A program made the translations under genes and the position numbers. Shown here one piece after another: positions 1 to 8,077 of a stretch of DNA of 64,000 nucleotides; within the stretch, counting starts at the first letter, position 1; every line of letters starts with the position of its first letter. The stretch is from AP-15 sp963846635 (lineage in GTDB: Bacteria; Pseudomonadota; Alphaproteobacteria; ATCC43930; CGMCC-115725), in the NCBI GenBank assembly GCA_963846635.1, contig CAWJXM010000006.1:248001-312000 (forward strand), read 5' to 3'. A model generated the notes under the pieces. That model was not told where the DNA came from. It made no database searches and was given only the letters and a program-made list of their open reading frames with translations.

Positions 1-2
1 TG

Positions 3-164
3 ATCTCGTTATGGCGGGACTGGACCGAGCCGGCACCGGCGATGGATGAGCCGCATCCGAATGCCCTTGATGCGGCGCTCGCGTGGGTTGTGACTGATTT
101 GCCGCGATTTGGAATCGACTGGGCCGGATACTCGGTCAGGGGCGGGCAGACGGCGCCCAGGTGA
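3..164 (+). CDS. C-terminal end of an unrecognised protein, cut by the window edge
   Basis: An open frame enters from the left edge and ends at the TGA at 162-164, giving 53 residues rich in Trp, Pro and Asp with no recognisable motif. A strong hairpin follows nine bases after the stop, which fits the 3' end of a real transcription unit. No function is proposed. It could also be chance reading of a non-coding edge, since the start is outside the window. Confidence 0.4.
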   Translation: MSLWRDWTEPAPAMDEPHPNALDAALAWVVTDLPRFGIDWAGYSVRGGQTAPR

Positions 165-172
165 TCTCCAAA

Positions 173-203
173 GCAAACCCCGGTCGCTATGACCGGGGTT
201 TGC
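173..203 (+). terminator. Hairpin terminator, perfect 13-bp stem
   Basis: The arms gcaaaccccggtc (173-185) and gaccggggtttgc (191-203) pair perfectly around a 5-nt loop. It lies directly after the stop codon at 164. There is no clear U tract, so it may act as a bidirectional or imperfect terminator. Confidence 0.65.
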
Positions 204-448
204 GTTATCCCGCCCCGGAGGAGGATAAGGCGAGACTTATGCGCATCGTGCTCAAGGACCATCAGGGAGACAGGACGATGCAGCTAAATATTGCAACATT
301 TCCGCTAAAGTTGCAACGATCATCATAGTAATTAACTATACTTGCTCGGAGTGCCTTTGTGAGAAGGTACGCCTCACAAACAATTGAGCGCTGAGCCGCG
401 ACGCTAATGCTAGCGTCGCGGCTCAGCGCAATTAGGCCGAGCGGACGC
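204..448. other. Intergenic region without a convincing gene
   Basis: AT-rich for this window. It holds two copies of the heptamer ttgcaac (near 291 and 311) and a TATACT box at 337-342. A matching -35 would be 20 bases upstream, too far to call a promoter. A 29-codon frame at 239-328 lacks supporting features. The 3' part is the large hairpin at 388-429. Confidence 0.5.
388..429. repeat. Perfect 19-bp inverted repeat with 4-base loop
   Basis: Arms 388-406 and 411-429 are exact reverse complements around the loop atgc. It ends about 20 bases before the start of the VTT gene, so on that transcript it would be a leader hairpin of very high stability. It could be an attenuator-like terminator, a regulator site or a mobile palindromic element. 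No U tract follows it. Confidence 0.75.
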
Positions 449-451
449 GTG

Positions 452-1168
452 ATGCCCGAAACTGCCCGAACCCGTTCGGCCATCTCCTGGCGCCGTCTCG
501 TGCCACTAGGCATCCTGGTTGCCGCTGCAGCTATCTTTATCGCGCTTGGCGGACATCATTATCTGACCTTCTCGGCCTTTGTCGAAAATCGCGCGCGGCT
601 GTCTGGCTTGGTGGCCCACTGGGGCGTTGCGGCTGCTACCGTATATATTTTCGTGTACGCCGCCGCGGTCGCCTTATCAGTTCCCGGCGGCGCAATCCTG
701 ACCATCATCGGCGGGTTTCTGTTCGGGACCTGGCTCGGTGGCTTGTCCGCTGTTGTCGGTGCAACCCTTGGCGCCGCATGCATTTTCCTTGCTGCCCGCG
801 CCGGGCTCGGCGGCTTGGCACAGCGCGCCGGACCCTGGTTCGAAAAGTTCCAAGCCGGTTTTGCCGCCGATGCGTTCAGCTATCTATTGGTGTTGCGCCT
901 GATCCCGGTGTTTCCGTTTTGGCTCGTCAATCTCGTTCCAGCGCTTGTCGGCATCGGACTGCCGACGTTTTTGCTCGCCACTCTGATCGGAATTATCCCC
1001 GGAACTTTCATCTATGCCGCGATCGGCAACGGGCTCGGCAAAGTGGTTGAGGCGCCGGATCTCGACATCCTGTTTCACCCCAGCGTTCTCGGACCGATCT
1101 TGGCCTTGGCGCTGTTCGCGTTGCTTCCGGTCTGGTACAGGCGCCGCCAGCGTCGTCGCAGCTCATGA
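452..1168 (+). CDS. TVP38/TMEM64 (VTT domain, DedA-like) inner membrane protein
   Basis: A 238-residue polytopic membrane protein of the VTT/SNARE-associated family, whose bacterial members are implicated in lipid transport across the membrane. Hydrophobic segments occur near residues 10-30, 48-75, 80-115, 145-165, 170-195 and 210-230. The family signature of alternating Gly/Ala and small residues (FGTWLGG, then GATLGA around residue 103, then a conserved AR) is present. The start was placed at ATG 452; GTG 449 is equally possible. An earlier in-frame ATG at 407 falls inside the hairpin loop and is unlikely. The stop overlaps the ATG of the next gene by four bases, so the two are translationally coupled. 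VTT proteins fused or linked to flavin disulfide reductases are a known arrangement, with no settled function. Confidence 0.85.
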   Translation: MPETARTRSAISWRRLVPLGILVAAAAIFIALGGHHYLTFSAFVENRARLSGLVAHWGVAAATVYIFVYAAAVALSVPGGAILTIIGGFLFGTWLGGLSAVVGATLGAACIFLAARAGLGGLAQRAGPWFEKFQAGFAADAFSYLLVLRLIPVFPFWLVNLVPALVGIGLPTFLLATLIGIIPGTFIYAAIGNGLGKVVEAPDLDILFHPSVLGPILALALFALLPVWYRRRQRRRSS

Positions 1169-2584
1169 CGCAGGCGCTTGCCCCGGATCTCTGCATTATC
1201 GGAGGCGGCGCTGCCGGGCTGGCGGTGGCGGCTGGCGCGGTCCAGCTTGGAGCGGACGTCGTGCTCGTCGAGCGCGGCAAAATGGGCGGCGATTGCCTCA
1301 ATTTCGGCTGCGTGCCGTCAAAATCCCTGATCGCTTCGGCCCGTCTGGCCGATGCGTGGCGCCGCGCGCCAGCGCTCGGGATCCACTACCAGCCACCTGA
1401 GATAGATCTTGCCGCCATCGCCGATAGTGTCTCGCAAGTTATCGACACTATTGCGCCAAACGAACTCGACCGAACGTTTTCGCGCGCTTGGCGTGACGGT
1501 CGTACAAGCCACCGCGCGTTTCACCGGCCCGCGCACAGTGCATGCCGGCGACACCGAGATCCGGCCGCGGCGTTTTGTTGTCGCAACAGGCTCACAACCG
1601 GCGGTGCCGCCGATTACCGGGCTCGATCGGCTGCCCTATCTGACGAACGAGACGGTCTTTGCCAATCGCGATCTGCCGGAGCATTTGATCGTGATCGGCG
1701 GTGGGCCGGTCGGCATCGAATTGGCGCAGGCGCATCGGCGGCTTGGGGCCCGCGTTACGGTGCTCGATCAGGGTCCGCTTTTGCCCCGCGACGATCCCGA
1801 ACTCGTCACTTCTCTTGCGACCCGATTGGCCGAGGAGGGCGTCGAACTGCGTCCGGAAGTCGTAACCGCATCCGCCACCCGGCATCAACAGGGCTTGGCG
1901 CTGCAGCTCGATAATGGCGAGCAGATCACCGGGTCGCACATCTTGGTTGCGGCCGGCCGGCGGCCGAACCTCGTAGCACTCGATCTCTCTGCTGCCGGCA
2001 TTTCGGCGGATGCGCGAGGGGTCATGGTCGATGCCCGGTTGCGCACGACAAACCGCCGCGCATTCGCGATCGGCGATGCCGCTGGCGGACCGCAATTTAC
2101 TCATATCGCGCTTTATCATGCCGGGATCGTGATCCGAAATGCGCTGTTCCGGCTGCCGGCGAAAGTGGATTACCGGGCGCTCCCCTGGGTGACCTATACC
2201 GATCCCGAATTGGCTCAGGTCGGGATGATCGAAGCCGTTGCACGGCAGCGTTTCGGAGATAGCGTAGAGGTACTACGCTGGTCATTTTCAGAGAATGATC
2301 GGGCTCAGACTGAGCGCGACACGGTGGGGTTGGTCAAAATCGTCACGCGCAAAGGCGGTCGCATTCTTGGCGCCTCAATCCTCGGGCCCGGCGCCGGCGA
2401 GTTGATCTTGCCCTGGGCTTTGGCGATTTCGCAAAAGCTCAAGATCGGGGCGTTCGCCAATTTGATCGTGCCCTATCCAACGCGTGGCGAGGCCGGCAAG
2501 CGCGCCGCCGGCAGTTTTTTCGCACCGAAGTTGTTTTCGCCGCGTACCCGTCGGATCGTACGTCTGTTGGCTCGCTTCGGCTAG
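1165..2584 (+). CDS. Dihydrolipoamide dehydrogenase/mercuric reductase-like FAD protein, frameshifted
   Basis: A class I pyridine nucleotide-disulfide oxidoreductase, 472 residues once a one-base shift near 1465 is allowed for. It has the FAD GGGAAG loop near residues 13-18 and the redox pair C44/C49 in CLNFGCVPSK. The NAD(P) loop GGGPVG lies in the middle, and the second FAD motif ends in AIGDAAGG. The C-terminal dimer domain reads VPYPTRGE, where lipoamide dehydrogenases have a His; mercuric reductases have Tyr at this place. The N-terminal HMA domain and the C-terminal Cys pair of MerA are missing, so mercury reduction is not supported. The first part reads in frame 1 to APNE and continues in frame 2 from STERFRALG, which is explained by one extra C at 1465. 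It is coupled to the VTT gene and followed after 12 bases by a histidine kinase. Confidence 0.85.
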
Positions 2585-2596
2585 CGAGGCCCGTCC

Positions 2597-4018
2597 ATGC
2601 TGTCAAAAAGCCTGTCGGCCCGGCTCCTGGTCTTGACTACTTGTTTTGTGCTGCTCGGCGAAATACTGATCTTTGTCCCGTCGGTCGCGCGCTTTCGTAT
2701 GACCTATTTCGACGATCGCCTGGCTGCCGGCGAGCTTGCGGCACTGGCGTCGGAGGCGAGCCCGAGCGGCCGTCTCGACCGCGCTCTTATCGATAAAATG
2801 CTCGCCCGGGTCGGGGCCCATGCCGTGATCGTACACGCTAGGGACGGCGCCGTAATGATGCTCGACGAACCAGTACCGGCCAAACCGGACGCGACAATCG
2901 ACCTGACACACCCGAGCATGTGGGGCGCCATTCGCGGCTCGCTGATGGCGCTTTCGCGAAGCAATAATCGGCTGCTGCGGGTGTTGGGTCCTTCCCCGGC
3001 GGGGAATGGCGAAACTGTTGAAGTGCTGCTCGATGAGGCGCCTTTACGCCGCGAGATGTGGGATTTCGGGACCCGCATTCTCGAGTTATCGCTTGTGCTG
3101 TCGCTGATTACCGCAACCCTTGTCTATGTGAGTCTGCAATGGCTGTTGGTTCGCCCGATGCGCCGGATCACCGCCAGCATGATGGCGTTTCGCGAGGATC
3201 CCGAGGACGCCGCTCGCATAATCCCGGCAAGCCGTCGGCGGGACGAGATCGGTGTTGCTGAGCGCGAATTAGCGGTGCTGCAGCAGACCGTATTCCGCGC
3301 GCTGGCGCAGCGCGCGCGGCTTGCCGCACTCGGCACCGCAGTAACCAAGATCAACCACGATCTGCGCAATATTCTGGGGACGGCGCGGCTGGTTACCGAC
3401 GGGTTGACCGCCAGTGCCGCACCTGAGGTACGCCGCATCCTGCCGCGCCTGATCGAGGCCATCGACCGGGCGGTGGCGTTGTGCACGCGCACTCTCGATT
3501 TCTCCCGCGAAGATGCGGCACCGCTGGCGCGCAGCCGGTTCTTGCTGCCGCAACTCGTCGAGGAGGTCGGTGCCGGGCTGGCGAGTTCCGAGGATTTCAC
3601 GATCGATGTAGTGGTGGCGCCCAGTTTTGAGATCGAGGCCGATCGCAACCAGCTCTACCGCGTGCTGTCAAATCTTGCACGCAATGCTCTCGAGGCCGGC
3701 GCCCATCGGCTGCGGGTATCCGCAGCGTATGAAGGCCGCGGCGTTGTAATCGACATCGCCGATGACGGGCCTGGTCTGCCGCCGAAGGCGCGGGAAAACC
3801 TGTTTCGGCCATTTTTCGGCTCGGCCCGGCCCGGCGGCACGGGGCTCGGCCTCGCTATCGCACGTGAGTTGATCAGGGCGCATGGCGGTGACCTGATGCT
3901 GCTCGCCAGCACCGGCAGCGGGACCGAATTCCGCATCGAGCTGCCGGCCCCCAACGCCCGCGGCGCAGCACTCAGTCGAGAGCGCTCAATCAGTCGAGAG
4001 CGAGTGTCATCGTCTTGA
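2597..4018 (+). CDS. Membrane sensor histidine kinase
   Basis: A 473-residue two-component kinase. One transmembrane segment lies near residues 7-30, followed by a periplasmic domain of about 125 residues without a recognisable fold. A second membrane segment at about 155-180 runs into a HAMP-like linker. The phosphoacceptor box reads INHDLRN with His near residue 254. The ATPase domain shows an N box (NLARNALEAG, about 360), a G1 box (DDGPGLP, about 389) and a G2 box (GTGLGLA, about 414). No response regulator lies next to it in this window. It follows the flavoprotein gene by 12 bases, so it may sense the process the VTT and flavoprotein pair carries out; this is inference. Its 3' end overlaps the convergent rlmI-like gene by 29 bases. 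Confidence 0.88.
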   Translation: MLSKSLSARLLVLTTCFVLLGEILIFVPSVARFRMTYFDDRLAAGELAALASEASPSGRLDRALIDKMLARVGAHAVIVHARDGAVMMLDEPVPAKPDATIDLTHPSMWGAIRGSLMALSRSNNRLLRVLGPSPAGNGETVEVLLDEAPLRREMWDFGTRILELSLVLSLITATLVYVSLQWLLVRPMRRITASMMAFREDPEDAARIIPASRRRDEIGVAERELAVLQQTVFRALAQRARLAALGTAVTKINHDLRNILGTARLVTDGLTASAAPEVRRILPRLIEAIDRAVALCTRTLDFSREDAAPLARSRFLLPQLVEEVGAGLASSEDFTIDVVVAPSFEIEADRNQLYRVLSNLARNALEAGAHRLRVSAAYEGRGVVIDIADDGPGLPPKARENLFRPFFGSARPGGTGLGLAIARELIRAHGGDLMLLASTGSGTEFRIELPAPNARGAALSRERSISRERVSSS

Positions 4019-5228
4019 GATAAGCGCTTTCGGGCAGCGCCGGATGCACCGGATGATCGGGCCCGGCACTGGCGGTGCGAATAATTCTCCCGCTGCGCCC
4101 GGCATCGGCAACGCCGCGCCGCACCGCCTCGGCGAAGTCGGCAGCGCCGACATTGTAGGAGCACGAGGCCAAAAACAGAAATCCGCCGCGGGCGGTCAGC
4201 GCCGCAGCAAGCCGCGTCAGTTTGCGATAGCCGCGCACCGCCGCCGGCACCTCCTTGCGCGATTTGGCAAAAGCCGGCGGGTCGGCGATGACGATATCGA
4301 AGCGCTCGCCTTCCGCGGCAAGCCGCTCGGCCTCGGCAAAGGCTTCGCCGCGGCGGAAGGTGCAGATGGCGTCGACGCCGTTCAGCACCGCGGCTTCGGT
4401 GGCGAGCGCCAACGCCGCTTCCGATCGATCGATCCCGACCGTCTCCGCGGCACCGGCGCCCGCCGCCTGCACCGCAAATCCGCCCGTGTAGCAATAAAGA
4501 TCGAGGACGCGGCCACCGCCCTTGGCCAGGCCGGCGACAAAGGCACGGTTGCGGCGCTGGTCGAAAAACCAGCCGGTCTTCTGCCCGGCCATCGCATCGA
4601 CCGGAAACAAGCCAGCGTTTTCGCGCAGCAACACCCGGCTATCAAGCGTCCCGACGGCGACCCTGACTTCAGGCTGCAACCCTTCCTGAGCGCGCGCCGG
4701 GCTATCGTTGCGCAGCACGATTGCCCGCGGGTGGAGCAAGGCGAAAAGTGCCCCGAGGACAATCGGCTCGAGCCGCGCGATGCCGGCGGCATTCGATTGC
4801 ATAACGAGGACGTCACCAAAACGGTCGACAACGAGACCCGGCAGCGCGTCGGCCTCGGCGTGAATGAGACGATAAAAAGGCTCATCGAACAGCTTTTCGC
4901 GCAACTGCAAAGCTCGCTCAATCCGCCGCGAGAAAAACCGCTGGCCGATTGTCCGCCCGGCGTCGCGGTCGAGCAGGCGTACCGCCACCAGGCTGTGCGG
5001 GTTGAACATCGCGACGCCGAGTGCGGCGCCATCGGCACGGCGCAAGGTGACGAGCGTACCGGGGGCGAGTGCGCGCGCTGCGTGATCCATACGGATTTCA
5101 TTCGAATAGATCCACGGGTGGCCGGCCTCGATGCGTTTGTGGGACACCCGCAACAGCTCAACCGTCGGCCGGGTCGCCGGATCGTCGGCCAAGGGTTCAT
5201 GGGTCGCGAGGATATCGGTTTCCATCAT
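3990..5228 (-). CDS. rlmI: RlmI-family rRNA cytosine-C5 methyltransferase
   Basis: A 412-residue class I SAM-dependent methyltransferase. A PUA-like RNA-binding domain occupies about residues 20-105, beginning VSHKRIEAGHPWIYSNEI. The Rossmann domain has motif I VLDLYCYTGGFA, an acidic motif II GIDRS, motif IV ADPPAFAKSR and a Cys in ASCSYNV, as in the YccW/RlmI group that methylates 23S rRNA C1962. Length fits the family. Two adjacent ATG codons are possible starts (5228 or 5225). It converges with the histidine kinase gene and overlaps it by 29 bases. The exact rRNA position is inferred from family membership. Confidence 0.88.
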   Translation of the reverse strand: MMETDILATHEPLADDPATRPTVELLRVSHKRIEAGHPWIYSNEIRMDHAARALAPGTLVTLRRADGAALGVAMFNPHSLVAVRLLDRDAGRTIGQRFFSRRIERALQLREKLFDEPFYRLIHAEADALPGLVVDRFGDVLVMQSNAAGIARLEPIVLGALFALLHPRAIVLRNDSPARAQEGLQPEVRVAVGTLDSRVLLRENAGLFPVDAMAGQKTGWFFDQRRNRAFVAGLAKGGGRVLDLYCYTGGFAVQAAGAGAAETVGIDRSEAALALATEAAVLNGVDAICTFRRGEAFAEAERLAAEGERFDIVIADPPAFAKSRKEVPAAVRGYRKLTRLAAALTARGGFLFLASCSYNVGAADFAEAVRRGVADAGRSGRIIRTASAGPDHPVHPALPESAYLKTMTLALD

Positions 5229-5408
5229 GCCCTCATGGGCCGGCTCATTTCCGGCTGTGCACCAGCCGCCAGCCCCCTCGATTGTGCGCGTCTCCGATCA
5301 TATCGACGAGCCTGACCCGCGATCGCTGTTTCGCGGTATCGTCCTTGCCTTTTTGTCCGCAGCTGGGGTAGTTGTTTCGCCGCCAGCCGGCAACCGACTT
5401 CGGCGGAT

Positions 5409-5485
5409 GCGCCCGTAGCTCAATTGGATAGAGCACCAGACTACGGATCTGGGGGTTAGGGGTTCGACTCCTCTCGGGCGCGCCA
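5409..5485 (+). tRNA. tRNA-Arg (anticodon ACG)
   Basis: A 77-nt cloverleaf with CCA encoded. The acceptor GCGCCCG pairs with CGGGCGC, and the D arm is GCTC/GAGC. The anticodon stem CCAGA/TCTGG encloses CTACGGA, giving anticodon ACG, which is deaminated to ICG in bacteria to read CGN codons. The T arm is AGGGG/CCTCT with loop TTCGACT, with one G-T pair. It sits alone, with insertion-sequence debris downstream, a common integration neighbourhood. Confidence 0.96.
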
Positions 5486-5560
5486 TATTCCTCAAGGGCT
5501 TACTATCACTGGTAGCCATGGCGAATTTCCGCGGGTAACACCACGAGTAACAAACTGCCG

Positions 5561-5597
5561 AAAAGCCGTGTGGCGGGAGAAAAGCCGTGTGGCGGGA
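5561..5597. repeat. Two tandem copies of an 18-base unit
   Basis: The unit aaaagccgtgtggcggga occurs at 5561-5578 and 5580-5597 with one base between. It lies between the tRNA and the transposase remnant and may mark a slipped or insertion-generated duplication. Confidence 0.8.
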
Positions 5598-5703
5598 CAG
5601 TGCGCTCGGTGGTCGGGGTTGGCGAACAAAATCCCCGGGTCGACTAGGTTCTTCTCCAACCCATGAGCAGATGGGCGGCTGGTTCCCGAGCGGGCTTAGA
5701 CGG

Positions 5704-5862
5704 TTACCCGCGATTATTACCCCGGAAGCCGACGGGCGCCGCGACCGCTATCACCGTCGTGAGCAGCGTCTCCTTGCGGGTCTTGCGCGGCTCCAGAAAG
5801 GGGAGGAAGTACCTGCCCTGGCGCAGCTTCGGGATATGCAAGCTCAGCGTACCAAGTCGCAT
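5704..5862 (-). pseudogene. IS256-family (mutator) transposase remnant
   Basis: A 52-codon minus-strand fragment ending at TAA 5704-5706. It reads LSLHIPKLRQGRYFLPF followed by LEPRKTRKETLLTTVIAV. This matches the hallmark N-terminal third of IS256 transposases, which usually read VELRIPKLR-GSYFP-FLEPRR-EKAL-AVIQEAYIQG. Homology fades upstream to about 5925, where the frame still shows a weak RNGYR-like stretch, and is lost downstream of LLTTV. The catalytic DDE core is absent, so the element is dead. No terminal inverted repeats can be recognised. Confidence 0.75.
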
Positions 5863-6165
5863 GTTGATAACGGTGCAGCGGCTTCGCGCGCTGCCACTTG
5901 GCGCGGTCGGGTGCCAGCCGATATAAGACGCGGTGCATCACCCCTTCACACCGCCTCGCGGTCGGCGCGATTTCGGATTTCTTGCCGCGCTGTTGCGAAA
6001 GGTTCGGGGTGGCAGGGTAGATCGCGCTAAGGTTGTGCCTAAGCGTTTAGGTGCGTTTGCTACCTAATTCCGGAGATTTGCGGCGATGATGCTGGCCGGG
6101 CTTGCCCGGCTCGGCGGAATGCGGCGTAATCCGGCGCAGAAGCGGCGTTGCGAGGGAGGAGTACT
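5863..6165. other. Degraded intergenic stretch after the IS256 fragment
   Basis: No gene can be supported. The first 60 bases are probably more transposase debris. The last 15 bases contain the strong Shine-Dalgarno gggagga of the next gene (6154-6160). No clear -35/-10 pair stands out. Confidence 0.5.
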
Positions 6166-7974
6166 GTGGATATCCAGACCGAGAAGCGGGCGGAGGCGGC
6201 CGGTAGCGAGATCGATCGGCCAGTCCCGAGCGCGCCGTCGAACCGGGTTTGGGGCAGCGACGCCATCGCCGCCGCGATCCGCGAACTCGACATTCCCTAT
6301 GTCGCGCTCAATCCCGGGTCTAGCTACCGCGGGCTGCACGACAGCCTCGTCAACTATCTCGGCAACAACCGTCCGCGTATGCTCTTGTGCCTGCACGAAG
6401 AGAGTGCGGTGGCGCTGGCACATGGCTGGGCCAAGGTCACCGGCCGGCCGATGCTGGCGATCGTTCATGCCAATGTCGGCTTGATGCATGCGACAATGGC
6501 GATCTTCAATGCGTGGTGCGACCGGGCGCCGGTTATCATACTCGGCGCCACCGGCGCCCTCGACGCGACGCGCCGGCGGCCGTGGATCGAATGGATCCAC
6601 ACCGCGCGCGACCAGGGCGCCTTGATCCGCAATTTCACCAAATGGGATGATCAGCCATCATCGATCGGCGCCGCGCAGGAGGCGGTGTTGCGCGCCAATT
6701 TGATCGCGCAAACCGCACCACGCGGGCCAGTCTATCTTAATTTCGACCTCGCCTTGCAGGAGGACGAGGTCGAAGCGGTGCCATCGATGCCGGACATCGC
6801 GCGCTTTGCGCCGCCTGCCGCGCCCGAGCCCGGCGGAACGCTGGTGCGGCACGCGGCGGAGTTGTTGGCGCGGGCCGAGCGACCCGTCATCATGGCGGGC
6901 CGCGGCTCGCGCGATCCCGAGGCGTGGTCCCGGCGGGTGGCGCTCGCCGAGGCGATCGGAGCGAGGGTCATGACCGACCGCAAGTCCGGCGCCGTCTTCC
7001 CGACTGACCATCCGCTGCACGCCGCCGGCCCGGAGGGCACGGAGCTGCTTAGCGGGGCCGATGTGATCCTGAGCCTCGATTGGATCGACCTCGCCGGCAC
7101 ATTGAAGACGGTGTGCCGCGGCAGGGCGCCCACCGGCAAGGTCATCCAGATCTCGGTCGACCAATATGTCCACAACGGCTGGAGCATGGATTACCAGGGT
7201 CTGCCGCCAGCCGATGTTTATCTGCTGGCCGAGCCCGATGCCGCGGTGCCGCCGCTGTTGGCCGCGGTCAGGGAATTGCGACCAAACCCGCCGCCCTCAC
7301 CGGCGCCGCGTCCGCGCCGCACGCCGCCACCCGCCTCTGCATTCGAGAGTGCCTCGATCATCGAGGTGCCGATGGTGGCGACGGCGCTGAAGGATGCGCT
7401 GGGCGACGCTCCGGCAACGATGATCCGGCTGCCGCTCAGCTGGGGCGAGCATATGTGGGATTTCCATCATCCGCTCGATTTTCTCGGCACCGACGGGGGC
7501 GGCGGCATCGGCTCGGGGCCGGGCATGGCAGTCGGCGCCGCATTGGCGCTCCGTGACACCGGCAGCGGCCGGCTGCCGGTCGCAATCCTCGGCGACGGCG
7601 ATTTCTTGATGGGGGTTACCGCGTTGTGGACGGCGGTACACAACCACATTCCGCTTTTGGTCGTGATCGCCAACAACCGCTCGTTTTTCAACGACGAGCT
7701 GCATCAGGAGCGGGTCGCCCGCGAGCGCGGCCGGCCGGTCGAAAACCGCTGGATCGGGCAGTCGATCCGCGAGCCCGACATCGACCTCGCGACCCTCGCC
7801 CGCGGCCAGGGTTGCGTCGGCATCGGTCCGGTCGAGGACCCGAAAAAGCTCGTCGCGGCAATCAAGGAAGCGGTTGCCGCGGTGCGCGCCGGCAAGGTCT
7901 GCGTTGTCGATGTCCGCGTCGCGGTCGGCTATGACCCGAGCGGTGCGGCGGGGATTTTGCAGCGCAGCGCTTGA
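6166..7974 (+). CDS. Thiamine diphosphate-dependent enzyme of the acetolactate synthase/benzoylformate decarboxylase superfamily
   Basis: A 602-residue three-domain ThDP enzyme. The N-terminal Pyr domain has the activating Glu in LHEESAVALAHG near residue 78. A central Rossmann-like domain spans about 200-360, followed by a Pro-rich linker near 375-390. The C-terminal PP domain carries the metal/ThDP motif GDGDFLMG near 475 and its NN end near 503. It lacks a recognisable FAD-binding signature, so it may be a decarboxylase or lyase rather than acetolactate synthase; the substrate is not evident. The GTG start at 6166 is chosen because gggagga lies five bases upstream; an earlier TTG (6148) has no such site. 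It is followed after about 100 bases by the radical SAM gene, and a shared metabolic role is only inference. Confidence 0.85.
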   Translation: MDIQTEKRAEAAGSEIDRPVPSAPSNRVWGSDAIAAAIRELDIPYVALNPGSSYRGLHDSLVNYLGNNRPRMLLCLHEESAVALAHGWAKVTGRPMLAIVHANVGLMHATMAIFNAWCDRAPVIILGATGALDATRRRPWIEWIHTARDQGALIRNFTKWDDQPSSIGAAQEAVLRANLIAQTAPRGPVYLNFDLALQEDEVEAVPSMPDIARFAPPAAPEPGGTLVRHAAELLARAERPVIMAGRGSRDPEAWSRRVALAEAIGARVMTDRKSGAVFPTDHPLHAAGPEGTELLSGADVILSLDWIDLAGTLKTVCRGRAPTGKVIQISVDQYVHNGWSMDYQGLPPADVYLLAEPDAAVPPLLAAVRELRPNPPPSPAPRPRRTPPPASAFESASIIEVPMVATALKDALGDAPATMIRLPLSWGEHMWDFHHPLDFLGTDGGGGIGSGPGMAVGAALALRDTGSGRLPVAILGDGDFLMGVTALWTAVHNHIPLLVVIANNRSFFNDELHQERVARERGRPVENRWIGQSIREPDIDLATLARGQGCVGIGPVEDPKKLVAAIKEAVAAVRAGKVCVVDVRVAVGYDPSGAAGILQRSA

Positions 7975-8077
7975 TACTCGAACCGATCCCTCGCCTTCCC
8001 TTTCGCGGCCGGTTTACGGCTCGAACTCGTTCTCTCGATGACCATTGATTATCTTGGGAGTCATCGAGGAGGTGCTG

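Noticed and set aside
407..451. Earlier ATG for the VTT gene at 407
   Set aside because: It lies in the loop of a perfect 19-bp hairpin, lacks a ribosome-binding site, and adds residues with no membrane-protein character.
1165..2584. Mercuric reductase
   Set aside because: The redox Cys pair exists, but the C-terminal vicinal cysteines and the HMA domain are missing, so the mercury-binding parts are not there.
4044..5315. 423-codon plus-strand open frame opposite the rlmI-like gene
   Set aside because: It is a shadow of high GC coding: the minus strand has the complete methyltransferase with all motifs, and the plus-strand product has no domain.
5561..5597. CRISPR-like repeat
   Set aside because: There are only two units with one base between them and no spacers; no cas genes are nearby.
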